Source of the DNA: Chionomys nivalis
Lineage: Eukaryota > Chordata > Mammalia > Rodentia > Cricetidae
Direction of reading: 5' to 3'
Length of the DNA stretch: 64,000 bases
Assembly: GCF_950005125.1 (NCBI RefSeq)
Contig: NC_080092.1
Coordinates: forward strand, 72,660,251 to 72,724,250
The notes below the pieces were generated by a model, which was not told where the DNA came from, did no database searches, and saw only the letters and a program-made list of their open reading frames with translations. This document shows positions 35,355-44,652 of the stretch, piece by piece. The stretch's first letter is position 1. Each line of letters starts with the position of its first letter. A program made the translations under genes and the position numbers.

Positions 35355-35495
35355 GTATGCTGTTGCGTTCATGTAATTCTAGCTCTGTCTTAGCAAGATC
35401 AAGAGTTTTAGATCAATCTGTGCTACATGGTGAATTTGATGCCAGTGTGTACAACATAGGGATCCCTATTTCAAATAACAAAACTATATATACAA
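35355..35495 (+). mobile_element. B1-like SINE, old
   Basis: CATGTAATTCTAGCTCTGTC, AGCAAGATCAAGAGTTTTAG, GTGCTACATGGTGAATTTGA and an A-rich end follow the B1 order with heavy divergence. Confidence 0.6.
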
Positions 35496-35512
35496 ACAAA
35501 GGAGTAACTTTG

Positions 35513-35735
35513 CCTGGAGAGTTGACTCAACCTTTAAAAGCCTAAGTTACTCTTGAAGAGAGCCTGAGTTTCAGTATCTGTATGGTAGCTCACAACAATC
35601 TGTAAGTCTACTTCAAGGGGATCCAATTCCCTCTTCTGAAATTCCTAGGTAGTATGCATACATGTGTTGTACATACATACACACAGTCAAAATATTTGCA
35701 CACATTAAATAATAAATAAATCTAGAAAAACAGTA
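35513..35735 (+). mobile_element. B3-type SINE
   Basis: Head GGAGAGTTGACTCAACCTTT, body GATCCAATTCCCTCTTCTGA, tail with ATACATACACACAG and AATAATAAATAAATCTAG. Complete but diverged; it directly follows the old B1-like copy. Confidence 0.8.
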
Positions 35736-36066
35736 TCCAGTGCAGTGGGCAGTTATATAAAATCAGAATGATGGCATTTTTAGATAATGAGGAAAATCAG
35801 TAACAACAAAGAAATGTTACTCAGCCATTCATGGGCCAGCTTTGCCTTTTATGCATAGAAAAAAATCTTTGTAGTCAATACTTTAGTATAAAATTTTGAG
35901 TTTCAAACAAGATCTACATAAATCTGTGTCACATAAAACAAACCCTATTGGTTTATCTCATTAATCCACTTCTCAAACACATCTTTTCTTAGAAAAATTA
36001 ATGACTGGAAAGTTTGATATTATTGCTCAAATGATTGATACTTTCCTGTAAGGAAAAAACATTCTT

Positions 36067-36233
36067 TTTTTTTTTTTTTTTTTTGGTTTTTCGAGACAGG
36101 GTTTCTCTGTGGTTTTGGAGCCTGTCCTGGAACTAGCTCTTGTAGACCAGGCTGGTCTCGAACTCACAGAGATCCGCCTGCCTCTGCCTCCCGAGTGCTG
36201 GGATTAAAGGCATGCGCCACCACTGCCCGGCCC
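36067..36233 (-). mobile_element. B1 SINE, antisense, with 16-bp target duplication
   Basis: T-run, TTTTTCGAGACAGGGTTTCT, cricetid-type B1 body, end CCACCACTGCCCGGC. Flanked by AGGAAAAAACATTCTT at 36051-36066 and 36234-36249, an exact 16-bp duplication. A recent insertion. Confidence 0.97.
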
Positions 36234-36500
36234 AGGAAAAAACATTCTTGTTCTGATTCATTGCTAGTTTAGAAAACTCCTGAACTTTAGGCATGTTTTT
36301 CTCTAAATGAATCATGTAAACATAAAATGTCACATTTAAAGAGGCAAGTCCCATTGAAACTGAAGCAAATCAGCTGGTTTGTATGGCTACCGATGAACTT
36401 TACAGAAAGACAAGAGTCACCAGTGATAAGGTGAGAAGCAAATATATTGCATCTTGGATTTGTATGGGAAATGGGAAGTCTAATTTCAAACACCCAATAA

Positions 36501-36894
36501 TGTGGTAAGGGTGGGTGTTTCTGGGAGCCCAGGAGAGATGAGCACTCAGACACAGTTTATAGCCAAGTGAAAAATCTTTATTCCAGTTGTCTGGGACTAC
36601 ACACAAGTATTTAGGATCCAAGGGTAGTACTGAGAATTTAGAGAAAAGGATTTTTAATAGCAATGTATATCTTGGTATCTTGCTTGGTAGCTGCAGGGAG
36701 TTTTTATGTAGGTGAACCATTTAACAGAAGCCAAGATAAGTTAGCTGGGAATCTTGACTTCAGATTCCTCAAGTAGAGTTGAGAAATTTTCCATGGGGCT
36801 TCCCATTAAAAAATGATCAAATCCCAGTCAAACCTAAAATGACCTCAGTAAGAACACAAAATGTAGAGCCCTTACCCTGTCCATCCCTGTCACA
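36501..36894 (-). mobile_element. LTR, family C, about 394 bp, antisense
   Basis: On the minus strand it starts TGTGACAGGGATGG, carries a polyadenylation signal GGAATAAAGATTTTTCACTT (36566-36585) and ends near CACCCTTACCACA. The same layout recurs at 50672-51108 and, split, at 54880-55500. No clean target duplication is found. Open frames across it on both strands are incidental. Confidence 0.7.
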
Positions 36895-36962
36895 TTTGGA
36901 TATGAACTTAGACATTTTTATATTCATTATGTGCAATATTGGGGGTGTTAATTTATTTGAAT

Positions 36963-37482
36963 ATCCTAATTTTTTTGTTTCATTTCTTAGAAATTCATGC
37001 CATTGTGGCAGATCAAGTCACCACAGAATAGTGACTCCTTTTTCTGTCACTTAATCTCTGGCTCACTTTTTTTTTCAGCACTAAGGTTGGCCTTTTCAGA
37101 CCTGCTAATCTCTTCATTCTGTTCTTGAGTATCTTTCACTGTTTTCTTGCTTCTTTGTTTTTTGTTATTTTTTCTTCTTATGAAATCAATATCTTGTAAG
37201 TCTATGGATTCTATTTTCTTTGTATAATCCAAGGAATCATAAATTGTGCATAAGCCAGATGTCTTACTATCACCAAAATGGGCCCTGAGTCCAAATTTAG
37301 TGCAGTTTTACACCTTTGAGCTAGCTTTTCTCAATTTCTGTCTTTGGTACTGTTGTCTTCCCAGAGTAATGGCCTTCATCAACCAGTTGTTCCCTTGAAG
37401 TACATGGCTAGTCATGAATTTCTTGGTCTATATTGTTACTGTGCCATTCACCATGATATCTATCCTTCAGCAGCCAAGGAGT
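36963..37482 (-). pseudogene. Rps24: Processed pseudogene of ribosomal protein S24
   Basis: On the minus strand the 5' UTR (CTCCTTGGCTGCTGAAGGAT at 37463-37482), an ATG at 37452-37454 and peptides such as GTVTI, TKKFMTS, HFGDSKTSG, IYDSLDYTKK and the basic tail with KKQRSKK and EKANLSAEKK match S24 along its whole length. The parent protein is a component of the small ribosomal subunit. The intron-free arrangement and the A-rich end near 36968-36980 mark it as an L1-mediated retrocopy. It is dead: a stop replaces the codon after GTVTI, there are small frameshifts in the first half, and about 14-16 bp are missing before the HFG motif. The remaining 62-codon C-terminal frame (37047-37232) is a remnant. 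It sits beside a family C LTR. Confidence 0.9.
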
Positions 37483-37674
37483 CAGAAGCATTTCAAATGA
37501 GCAATCTAGGAATCTATGTAGATATCTTCAAAACTATGAAACAAATATACTGTAAACGAGAGCATGGAACACCTTTATCATCAAATTGCCAGAAGATGTT
37601 GATTTGTTGTAGCACCAATGCCTTTCTTATCAGTCATTCTCATATGAATAGAATATAAGAGGTTCTATTCCATA

Positions 37675-37990
37675 CCATTTAGATGTTCACCATGTGCCAG
37701 TATTTGTGCTGAGAGGGTTGAGTAGTACTTTTATAGCAACACTGACAAGCAAATGTATTGATGTATTACTATTCTTATTTCTGCTTGATGTTCCTATAGA
37801 TAGAATAAGAAATAAAAACTTTTATAGCAACACAGACAAGCAAATGTATTGATGTATTACTATTCGTACTTGTGTTTGATGTTCCTATAGACAGAATAAG
37901 AAATAAAGACACAATATGTAAGGTAACTTTCTCATATAGCTAGGAGAAGACTAAGATTTAAGTGCAAGATCACCTAGTAACTCAGCCTGG
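37675..37990 (-). mobile_element. MIR SINE, antisense, with internal tandem duplication
   Basis: TTCACCATGTGCCAGTATTT at the left and AGATTTAAGTGCAAGATCAC, CTAGTAACTCAGCCTGG at the right are the two ends of antisense MIR. The element is longer than usual because its middle carries a 91-bp direct duplication (37727-37908). Confidence 0.65.
37727..37908 (+). repeat. 91-bp tandem duplication, two units
   Basis: Units 37727-37817 and 37818-37908 both start ACTTTTATAGCAACAC and differ at 7 of 91 positions with no indels. The divergence means an old event that preserved exact length. Confidence 0.95.
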
Positions 37991-38247
37991 ACTAAAGGTC
38001 ACAGGAGACTTCCTGGAGGGCTGAAGATTATAACCTGCTAACACATGGGAATGAACCACAGGGCACAGAAATATACTCATTCTCTTGTTTAATCTGTAGA
38101 TCATGACCACTCTGAACAGAAAAAATGCTAACAAATACATATGTGCTTGCATGCACACGTGTGTGTGTGTGTAATTTGTTACAGATAAATTGCAAGTACA
38201 TGTGTGACTGAATATCTTTGACATGCCAAAAAATGACAGATACTGCT

Positions 38248-38347
38248 TTATTCAGATCCAGGCAACTTTCCAACAAAATTTGCTGAGACAGGAAGATGTG
38301 TGGTAAGTTTTATTTTGTGGAGGTGGGGCAATTTCCGTTTAAAAATA
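38248..38347 (+). repeat. 100-bp dispersed direct repeat, copy 1
   Basis: Matches 39145-39244 at 94 of 100 positions without gaps; both contain CAAAATTTGCTGAGACAGGA. Flanks are unrelated. This copy has GTGTGGTAAGTTTTA, a splice-donor-like string. It is not a family I recognise and has no open frame of interest. Confidence 0.92.
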
Positions 38348-38359
38348 TCTTGGCTTTGA

Positions 38360-39140
38360 TTAATAATTGCCAAAAGGAGGTGTTTTGTCCCCTTCTTCCT
38401 GCCTGTTTAATAGAGTGGTGTGGGTACTATAATTACATCTGAGGCACAGAATAGTTGGCAGGATGGAAGGGCAATATTTGTAGAATGTATGGAGTAGTAT
38501 CTGAAGATAAAACCTGTGGTGATTAAGGAGAATAAGCCATGGAAACAGAGTAACCTGGTTCATGCTGACGTAACTGTAGTGATTGTTTGATGGCAATGGG
38601 AAACAGATTTGTTTCTCTGTGCCTTTCGTGTTTCACTTACAAACAGAAAATAATTGAATGTTTTTGCTCTTTACTTAAATGTTCTCTGTTTTATAAGCTT
38701 TTTGTAAGAGTTAATTTCTTTTCTCCCCTAGACCAAAACTACACAAATTATGCCTATCTGAGTCTATTTTTAAAATATGTTGGGGAATTTTAGTATTGAC
38801 CCTTTGAATTCTTAAAATAGTCCTAAAAATCGTTAATATTCAGAATCATTCTTACGGGGCTAACTCCATTCTCACTCTTCAAAGAACGGAACTAAGAGTC
38901 AGACTAAATATTATTTTTGTGTAGTTTAGTTAACACTGAGATTGCTAGGTGAACACAGGAAAGCATTATGGGAAAGATGTAGAACTTCACATCACTTGAA
39001 TTTTAATCAAGTAATTTAGAAGAAAAACACAATAAGTTTGTCACTGGAATGCAATAATTCAGTTCTTCAGGGAAGTTTTGTATTGAGCTATTCAGTGGCT
39101 TTTTTTTTTCTTTTTCCTTAAAAGGAAAAATGCATGTGCT
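38360..39140. other. AT-rich DNA between the 100-bp repeats
   Basis: No gene or repeat recognised. Open frames up to 78 codons on either strand have no visible family resemblance. Confidence 0.4.
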
Positions 39141-39144
39141 AATA

Positions 39145-39244
39145 TTATTCAGATCCGGGCAACGTCCCAACAAAATTTGCTGAGACAGGAAGATGTGTGG
39201 TAACTTTTATTTTGTGGAGGTAGGGCAATTTCCATTTAAAAATA
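39145..39244 (+). repeat. 100-bp dispersed direct repeat, copy 2
   Basis: Second copy of the segment at 38248-38347, 897 bp downstream in the same orientation. Homology stops abruptly at both ends. The splice-donor-like string of copy 1 is changed here to GTAACT. Confidence 0.92.
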
Positions 39245-39668
39245 CTGTGGAGATGGAAAATTACTTGAAAATCCAGTTTGGAAGACAGAAACTTCTGATT
39301 TTATTTTGTGTGCTTTACCTAGGCAGGGTATTTAGGAAGGTGTAATACAGATAAAAAGAATCAGGTCGGTCTCTTTCTTTTTTGCATTTGTTTTAGGTAT
39401 TATTTTGATAAGCCTTGGGTGTATTATTGTTTTGGTTAAAAGTTCTACACTGTATTCCATTGTTTCATAAATATTTATTCTCATTCTGTTCTCCCATAAG
39501 GCCCCAGCCTCCTTGAGATTTATGTCCATGTCTTCCTCAAATATAAACAAGTAGGCACCTGAGTTGCAGTTGTATGTGGTGAGACTAAAGCTACTTTTTG
39601 CCATTCTCTTCATAAAAGTAAATTATTGATAGGAAAAGCATTCAGGTTTCTGAGAAAATGGATAGCTG

Positions 39669-40205
39669 TTATGAGTGAATTAAAGGCAAGAAGGATATAA
39701 ACTCATCCATACCAGTAAGCCTGAAGCCTCCCTGACCAAGATCCATATACAAGAAAATGTAAACAGGGCTCCTGAGATCCATAACACCACACGTTAGGAA
39801 AGTTGGAGTCAACAGGCTACAGCCTACCCTGAGAAGTGTATGGCAGAGAAGAACAACCCTGTATTTCACAACCTTATAGGTGTCTGAGGAAAATGAGTGC
39901 ATGAATGAATACAGAGAAATATATTGAAGAACATTCTGTAGGTACCATTCATAACTGAGTTTAGCCTCAAAGCTTTGAGTCTGGTTTTCTCCTTTAAGAA
40001 CTATGGTGACAAGACAATTTTCTCCATGAAATGCCGTGCAGAAAAGGACATGATCAAGTTTAACCTCGTAGTTCTTCTGTCTCGGCAATGTGACAAGTGA
40101 AGAGGAAGTAATAATGCTTTTGTGTACAGGTTTTAGTGATGACAGCAATCCTTGGCCCCAGAAGCAATAAGGACAAAACTCAATTTTAGAGCAGCTAGAG
40201 AACAC
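39669..40205 (-). other. Longest open reading frame in the window, 178 codons, unrecognised
   Basis: An ATG-started frame on the minus strand with no internal stop, in DNA that I cannot assign to a repeat. The product would have no clear signal peptide or transmembrane segment; it contains the potential N-glycosylation site NQT and the stretches SSLVTLPRQ and GENCLVTIVLKG. By rough estimate, a frame this long has a real chance of arising once at random in 64 kb of both strands, so the length alone is weak evidence. It could be a chance frame, a decayed retrocopy or a genuine exon-like relic. I do not annotate it as a gene. Confidence 0.3.
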
Positions 40206-40473
40206 ATTAACAAAAGAAGAGGACTTTTCGAGATAGTGCGATGGCCATTTTTACGTTAACTTGACCTGAGCTATAGCCATTTGTGTGCGAAGAGGGAACT
40301 TCATGTTCAGATCTCATATAAGAAACAAGTACAGTATTATGTCCAGTAGTACTACAAGGCAACTGGAGGAAGGGCAGACACAGAGGGATCATGGAGCTCA
40401 GTGAAGAAGTTTAGCTACTTGGTTAATTCTGGGTTTAATGAGAGACCCACTTTCCAAAATAAACAAGAGAATA

Positions 40474-40805
40474 TGTAGCAGATAATAAAAACCCAGAGAC
40501 AGGTATTGGAGTTCAACCTCAAGATCAGAAAAGCAAAGCAGCCAAGACACTAGAGAGCTCTTAACTCTACAAAATTTTCAGCCTGAAAAGAGAGTGAGTT
40601 CCTGTCTCATCCAGCCTTATATTCCTCTCTACAGCTAAAATCAAAGGTGTGCACCACCACTGCCTGGCCTCTATGGCTAACTAGAGTTGCTGCTGTAATT
40701 AAAGAGGTGGGCCAGTACTGCCTGGCCTGTATGACTGACTAGTATAGCTGTTTGCATTCTTATTTCCAGGCAATCTTTATTTATTAAAATACAAATGAAA
40801 CATCA
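40474..40805 (-). mobile_element. LTR, family B, 332 bp, antisense
   Basis: Plus-strand start TGTAGCAGATAATAAAAACC and end AATGAAACATCA. Read on the minus strand it mirrors 29472-29824: AATAAATAAAG near the 5' end and two B1-like stretches in the middle. It is followed on the plus strand by TATATTTCCCCTTTTTTTAT, the complement of a polypurine tract, so it is the 3' LTR of a minus-strand element whose internal part continues to the right. Confidence 0.75.
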
Positions 40806-41550
40806 CTATATTTCCCCTTTTTTTATCTAAAATAAAGAATGCTATAACTAATATAGGAATAACTGTATATAATAAGTACAATAATTCATCGTCATCATCT
40901 TTTATGCCCCAACAATGCTTAACCATACATGGGCAGCTCTTTTATATTGTATATAAATAATAAATATATCAATAATATCTAGCCCATTTACATTTGGCAA
41001 ATTCAAAGAAAATACTCTGTATCTATCCTATCTTGGTGAGTTCAAAGTCTTGTACCTAATTTAGCTTCTATTATAACTTGATTTCTCCATCTGGTATACA
41101 AGGAAAACTACAACTATCTAGTATTCAACTCTCTCAGAGACCCAAGAAGGAAATAATATTAACTGAGTAAGCAGAAAGTACATTCAAGCAACTTCCAAAT
41201 ATGTGAGAAATGACAGAAACAACTGGCTGCCTGAACAGTCACCCAAATTTCCTCTACAGTGCTGAGGCAATCATCTTTGGCCTACAGGCCTAGCATACTC
41301 GACAGACTTTTCTGTGAAAAAGAATATTCTGAAAGACTGTTCCACCTGGTCCTTACAGTGTTTGGCAGTCACTTTTTCTGTGTGCCCTGTTTGTCCAATT
41401 AGGACAACATACTGTCAGTAGTGGGGGCAAGGGAATTTTCTTGCCCAGTGGCTTACTTTTGGCAGAACGAAAGTAAACTCCATGTGGCATTTCTTTGATG
41501 CCCATAATCTTCATGCTGACATCTTTAAAGATGCAATGCAAATTTAATAT
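40806..41550 (-). mobile_element. ERV internal 3' region (non-coding), antisense
   Basis: It starts with the complement of a polypurine tract (40810-40822) and continues with AT-rich sequence, then TTCTTGCCCAGTGGCTTACT and TCCATGTGGCATTTCTTTGA, blocks that I recognise as dispersed rodent ERV-associated internal sequence. No open frame with retroviral protein motifs remains. The 5' LTR of this copy is not visible, so it is truncated. Confidence 0.6.
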
Positions 41551-42237
41551 TTTATAGAGAAAGATCTTGATAATAACCCTATGTATTTAAATGTTTACAG
41601 GATGCTCTTAGTTCATACATGACACACTTGCAATGTTGGATTCTTTTACTGGTCGAGCCCGTCCTTTCTTCCTAACTCAAATTCTCCTTTCCCTAAGCAA
41701 ACCAATGCTTGGAAATAAATATCTTAGATATCTTTATCTTTAAAAATAAACCACACATATCAAAATTAATTTTTCTTCTTTTTTATAACTCCTTACTTTA
41801 TTATTGCTTGTCATTAGAAATCTTTATCAAATTAAAACATACACTCTTATAACCATAAAAATTAATTTGAATATCTGTTTATATTAAAATATTATATGTT
41901 AATTGCATTTGGTGAATCCTTTTCTAGATCTGCCAGAGAAAATAAGCATTATTTTGTCACTGTTACATTATTAAAGACTACTTTTTTACAAACAATTTTA
42001 AGTTTCCACCAAAATTGTAAGAAAACACAGAAAGATACCCAATATGCCTCCACCAAAAACAATTGAGACATTAAGATGTTCAGATCTCTCACTGGTGATA
42101 GATTTTTCCTATATTAACACATTATTATAATTATGTAAAGACCACAGTGTACATTAGAGTTCACTCTTCCTATTCTATACTCTATACTTTGAAAACTTAC
42201 AGTGGTGTAGCTCTACCACTGTACTATCATGGGAAGT
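41551..42237. other. AT-rich DNA, nothing recognised
   Basis: No gene or confident repeat recognised. Confidence 0.4.
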
Positions 42238-43070
42238 ATATTTCTTAATTTTATTTATTTATTTAACATCCCAATTGCAGCCTTTCTTCCCTCCTCGCCT
42301 AACCCCCCTTCCTCCCTCCCCTCTGCTACCCACCTCAATCTACCTCTCCTCCATATTTCCTCAGAAAGGGGCAAGCCTTCCATGGGTATCAGCAAAGCAT
42401 GGTATATCAAACTGCCATAAGACCAAGCATCTCCCCCTGTATTCAGGCTGGGCAAGACAATCCAGCATATGGAGCATGGGGAACATTCATCCATTACTAG
42501 TGAGAGTGCAAATTTTTACAGCTACTTTGAAAATCAATATGGTAGTGAAGGCGAAGGCGTAAATCACAAATAATCCCACTCTAGTTTGTAATTATGATTA
42601 ATAGAATGGTTATTTATTTAAAGGGGAAAAAACTTACAGATCACCGTCCCAGACAACAGCCCTCTGTGCAATCAGGAAGGGAGTCTAGTCACCGGAAGTG
42701 GAGCAGGAAGTAAGAGAGAGCGAGGAGGGAAGTTGCCGCTTTCTTAAAGGGAGAGAGACCACACCCCAATGGGCTGGTATCTCAGCGGCTATTGGCTAGA
42801 GGAGCGGGAGGACCTCCCGCAACATGGTAGTTTCTCAGAAAAATGGGAATCAATCTAGCTCAAGACACAGAGATACAACTCTTAGGCATATACCCAAAAG
42901 ATACTCAATCATACCACAAAATTGTTCAGTTATGTTTTTGCAGCATTATTTGTCATAGCCAGAACCTGAAAACAACCTAGATGACCCTCAACTGAAAAAT
43001 GGATAAAGAAAGCATGATACATTTACACATGGAATATTACTCAGATGTTAAAAAAATAGTATTTATTCCA
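42238..43070 (-). mobile_element. L1 3' end with 5' inversion, split by a solo LTR
   Basis: Left part 42238-42482: AT-rich reversed tail and antisense L1 3' UTR (AAGGGGCAAGCCTTCCATGG inside it). At about 42483 the orientation switches to sense ORF2 C-terminal sequence (ATTCATCCATTACTAGTGAG), which is cut at 42545 by an LTR and resumes at 42831 (TTTCTCAGAAAAATGGG, then CTTAGGCATATACCCAAAAG) to about 43070. The opposite orientations of the two parts fit twin-primed L1 integration. All frames are broken. Confidence 0.75.
42546..42824 (-). mobile_element. Solo LTR, 279 bp, ERVK/IAP-like, with 6-bp TSD
   Basis: It begins TGAAGGCGAAGGCG and ends CCTCCCGCAACA on the plus strand, flanked by TGGTAG at 42540-42545 and 42825-42830. 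On the minus strand it starts TGTTGCGGGAGGTCCTCCCG, has a CTAGCCAATAG (CCAAT-box-like) motif, a CCCTTTAAGAAAG promoter-like motif and an AATAAATAA polyadenylation-like signal. It interrupts L1 ORF2 exactly between TATGGTAG and TTTCTCAG. No internal viral sequence remains. Confidence 0.93.
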
Positions 43071-43214
43071 CCCTTTATTCCCAAGAATGCCATCCTTTAA
43101 TTTACTCATATTTTTGTTTATTTGTTTAGTACCTTTATACTATGGTATTATATCAAATATTTATGTGTTTGCTCTCAACCTACTTGTTGGATACAAATTT
43201 CTTAATTTCAGACA

Positions 43215-43810
43215 GGGACTTCTATGGGTGCAGGTCCAAGCCAGGGTCATCTGTGGGAACATGCCTGAGCCAGCGACCTCTACCAGAACAGGCCTGAGCC
43301 AGTCACCTCCAATGGAAGTGGCCCAAGGCAATAATCTCCATAAAAGCAGGTACAAGGGAGTCACTACTGAGGGAATTGTCTCAGGCCAGAGATCCCTGTG
43401 GAATCAGGCACAATTCAGAACCCCCCCCCCCCCCCCAAGGAAGTAGGCCCTAACCAGAGACCTCTGCAGAACCAGGTTCAAGCCAGGGACATCCATGGGA
43501 ACAGGTCTGAACCAGCAACCTCTGATGGAGCAGGCCTGAGCCAATAACCTCCACCAGAACAGGCTAATGTCAGCAGCATCTGCCAGATCAGGCCCAACAT
43601 AGTGATATCAACAACCTCCATGGGAGAAGTCCCCAGTGACTCCTGGAATTGCAAAGCAACCCCTGAGAGCACTGAGCAACCTCCAAGTACACCGATTGAC
43701 ACCCAGTATGACTGGAACTATGGCTCTGACTGCACCGTGAGGTGCAACCATCTGATCCTTGGATCCACTGGCACCTGGAAGAATGATCACCACAGACACA
43801 GCTCTCAACT
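43215..43810 (+). mobile_element. Rodent L1 5' UTR with degenerate ~30-bp repeats
   Basis: Repeated units on the theme CAGGCCTGAGCCAGTCACCT and CAAGCCAGGGACATCC run from 43225 to about 43620 with a period near 30 bp. This is the tandem 5' UTR of a rodent L1, which carries its internal promoter. A C-run at about 43420-43436 interrupts it. It continues directly into an ORF1 relic. Confidence 0.7.
43418..43437 (+). repeat. Poly-C run
   Basis: An uninterrupted C run of about 17-19 bases in the L1 5' UTR. Its length is likely to be variable or assembly-sensitive. Confidence 0.9.
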
Positions 43811-44247
43811 ACACCAATCAGAGGAAGAGATGGGTAGACTAGGTAAGAACACACTCCAATACCACAAAGCAAAACAACACCAAGAAAAACTAGTGGCCCT
43901 ACAACAGGAAGACTTGAATACCTCAATATAGATGAAGCAGAAGACAATGACCTAAAAAATAACTTTAGGAGAATATGTGAGGTCCTTAAAGAGGAAGTAA
44001 AAAATTTCTTCAAAGTAGGAAAAGACAAACAAAAAACTGGAAGAAATCAACAAATCCTTTAAAGAAGACTAAGAAAAAGTAATAAAACAGATGAAAGAAG
44101 CTATTTAAGACTATAAAACCAAAATAGAGACAAAAAACACAAACAGAGAGAATTATATAAATAGAAATTATGAAAAAATGATCAAGAACCACAAATGCAA
44201 ACATAATCAGCAGAATACAAGAGATGGGAGAGAGAAACAAACACAAA
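43811..44247 (+). pseudogene. L1 ORF1 N-terminal relic
   Basis: After an ATG at 43829 the frame gives GRLGKN, then LVALQQEDLNTSI before a stop at 43929; the next stretch still encodes DEAEDNDLKNNFRRICEVLK in a continuing register, then EEINKSFKED in another frame. That is the N-terminal and coiled-coil start of the L1 ORF1 RNA-binding chaperone. Stops and frameshifts inactivate it, and the element ends abruptly at about 44247 where ERV sequence begins. Confidence 0.8.
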
Positions 44248-44249
44248 TG

Positions 44250-44373
44250 GACTGGACACCATTAATGTAATTCTTATCTGTATACATTTGTATATAATTA
44301 TTGTACTTGTTGTATATAGCTTTTCTATGTTAATTAAAACCCTCATGTTTTACTTAGACAAAATGGGAAAATG
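44250..44373 (+). mobile_element. ERV internal 3' end with polypurine tract
   Basis: GGACTGGACACCATTAATGT, GTATATAGCTTTTCTATGTT, then the purine-rich AAAATGGGAAAATG at 44360-44373 immediately before the LTR. The order internal sequence, polypurine tract, TG-start LTR is that of the 3' end of an LTR retrotransposon. Confidence 0.65.
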
Positions 44374-44652
44374 TGTGATATTTTGTTTGTGCTCTGACAA
44401 ATAAAGCTTGTTAGAAGTCAGAAGGCAGAGGTAAGAAACTAGGTAACCGTAGAGGTCTGGAGGTCTGTACAAAGAGGAGACAGGAAGTGGTAAGTTGGTG
44501 CACAGACAGGATCTTGGCCTTTTTGGATGGAGGAACAGAAGAAGTAGAAAATCACCGACAGCTCCTCTGCTGCTTCTCTGATTCTTCTGGCTTTTACTCT
44601 GATATCTGACTCCTGATTTTTATTGATAAAGATTAATTATATTAGTGCTTCA
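44374..44652 (+). mobile_element. 3' LTR, family B variant
   Basis: It starts TGTGATATTTTGTTTGTGCT, has AAATAAAGCTTG close to the 5' end as in 29472 and 40474, and ends ATTAGTGCTTCA. It is shorter in the middle, lacking the two B1-like stretches. The matching 5' LTR is absent. Confidence 0.65.

Noticed and set aside
37344..37658. 104-codon plus-strand open frame
   Set aside because: Its first part is the antisense of the Rps24 retrocopy; the remainder has no support as a gene.
40806..41550. Search for gag, pol or env remnants next to the family B LTR
   Set aside because: No retroviral protein motif is readable in any frame; the region looks like non-coding ERV sequence.
43602..43931. 109-codon frame spanning L1 5' UTR and ORF1 start
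   Set aside because: Only the last 30 or so codons are ORF1; the upstream part is 5' UTR read in frame by chance.
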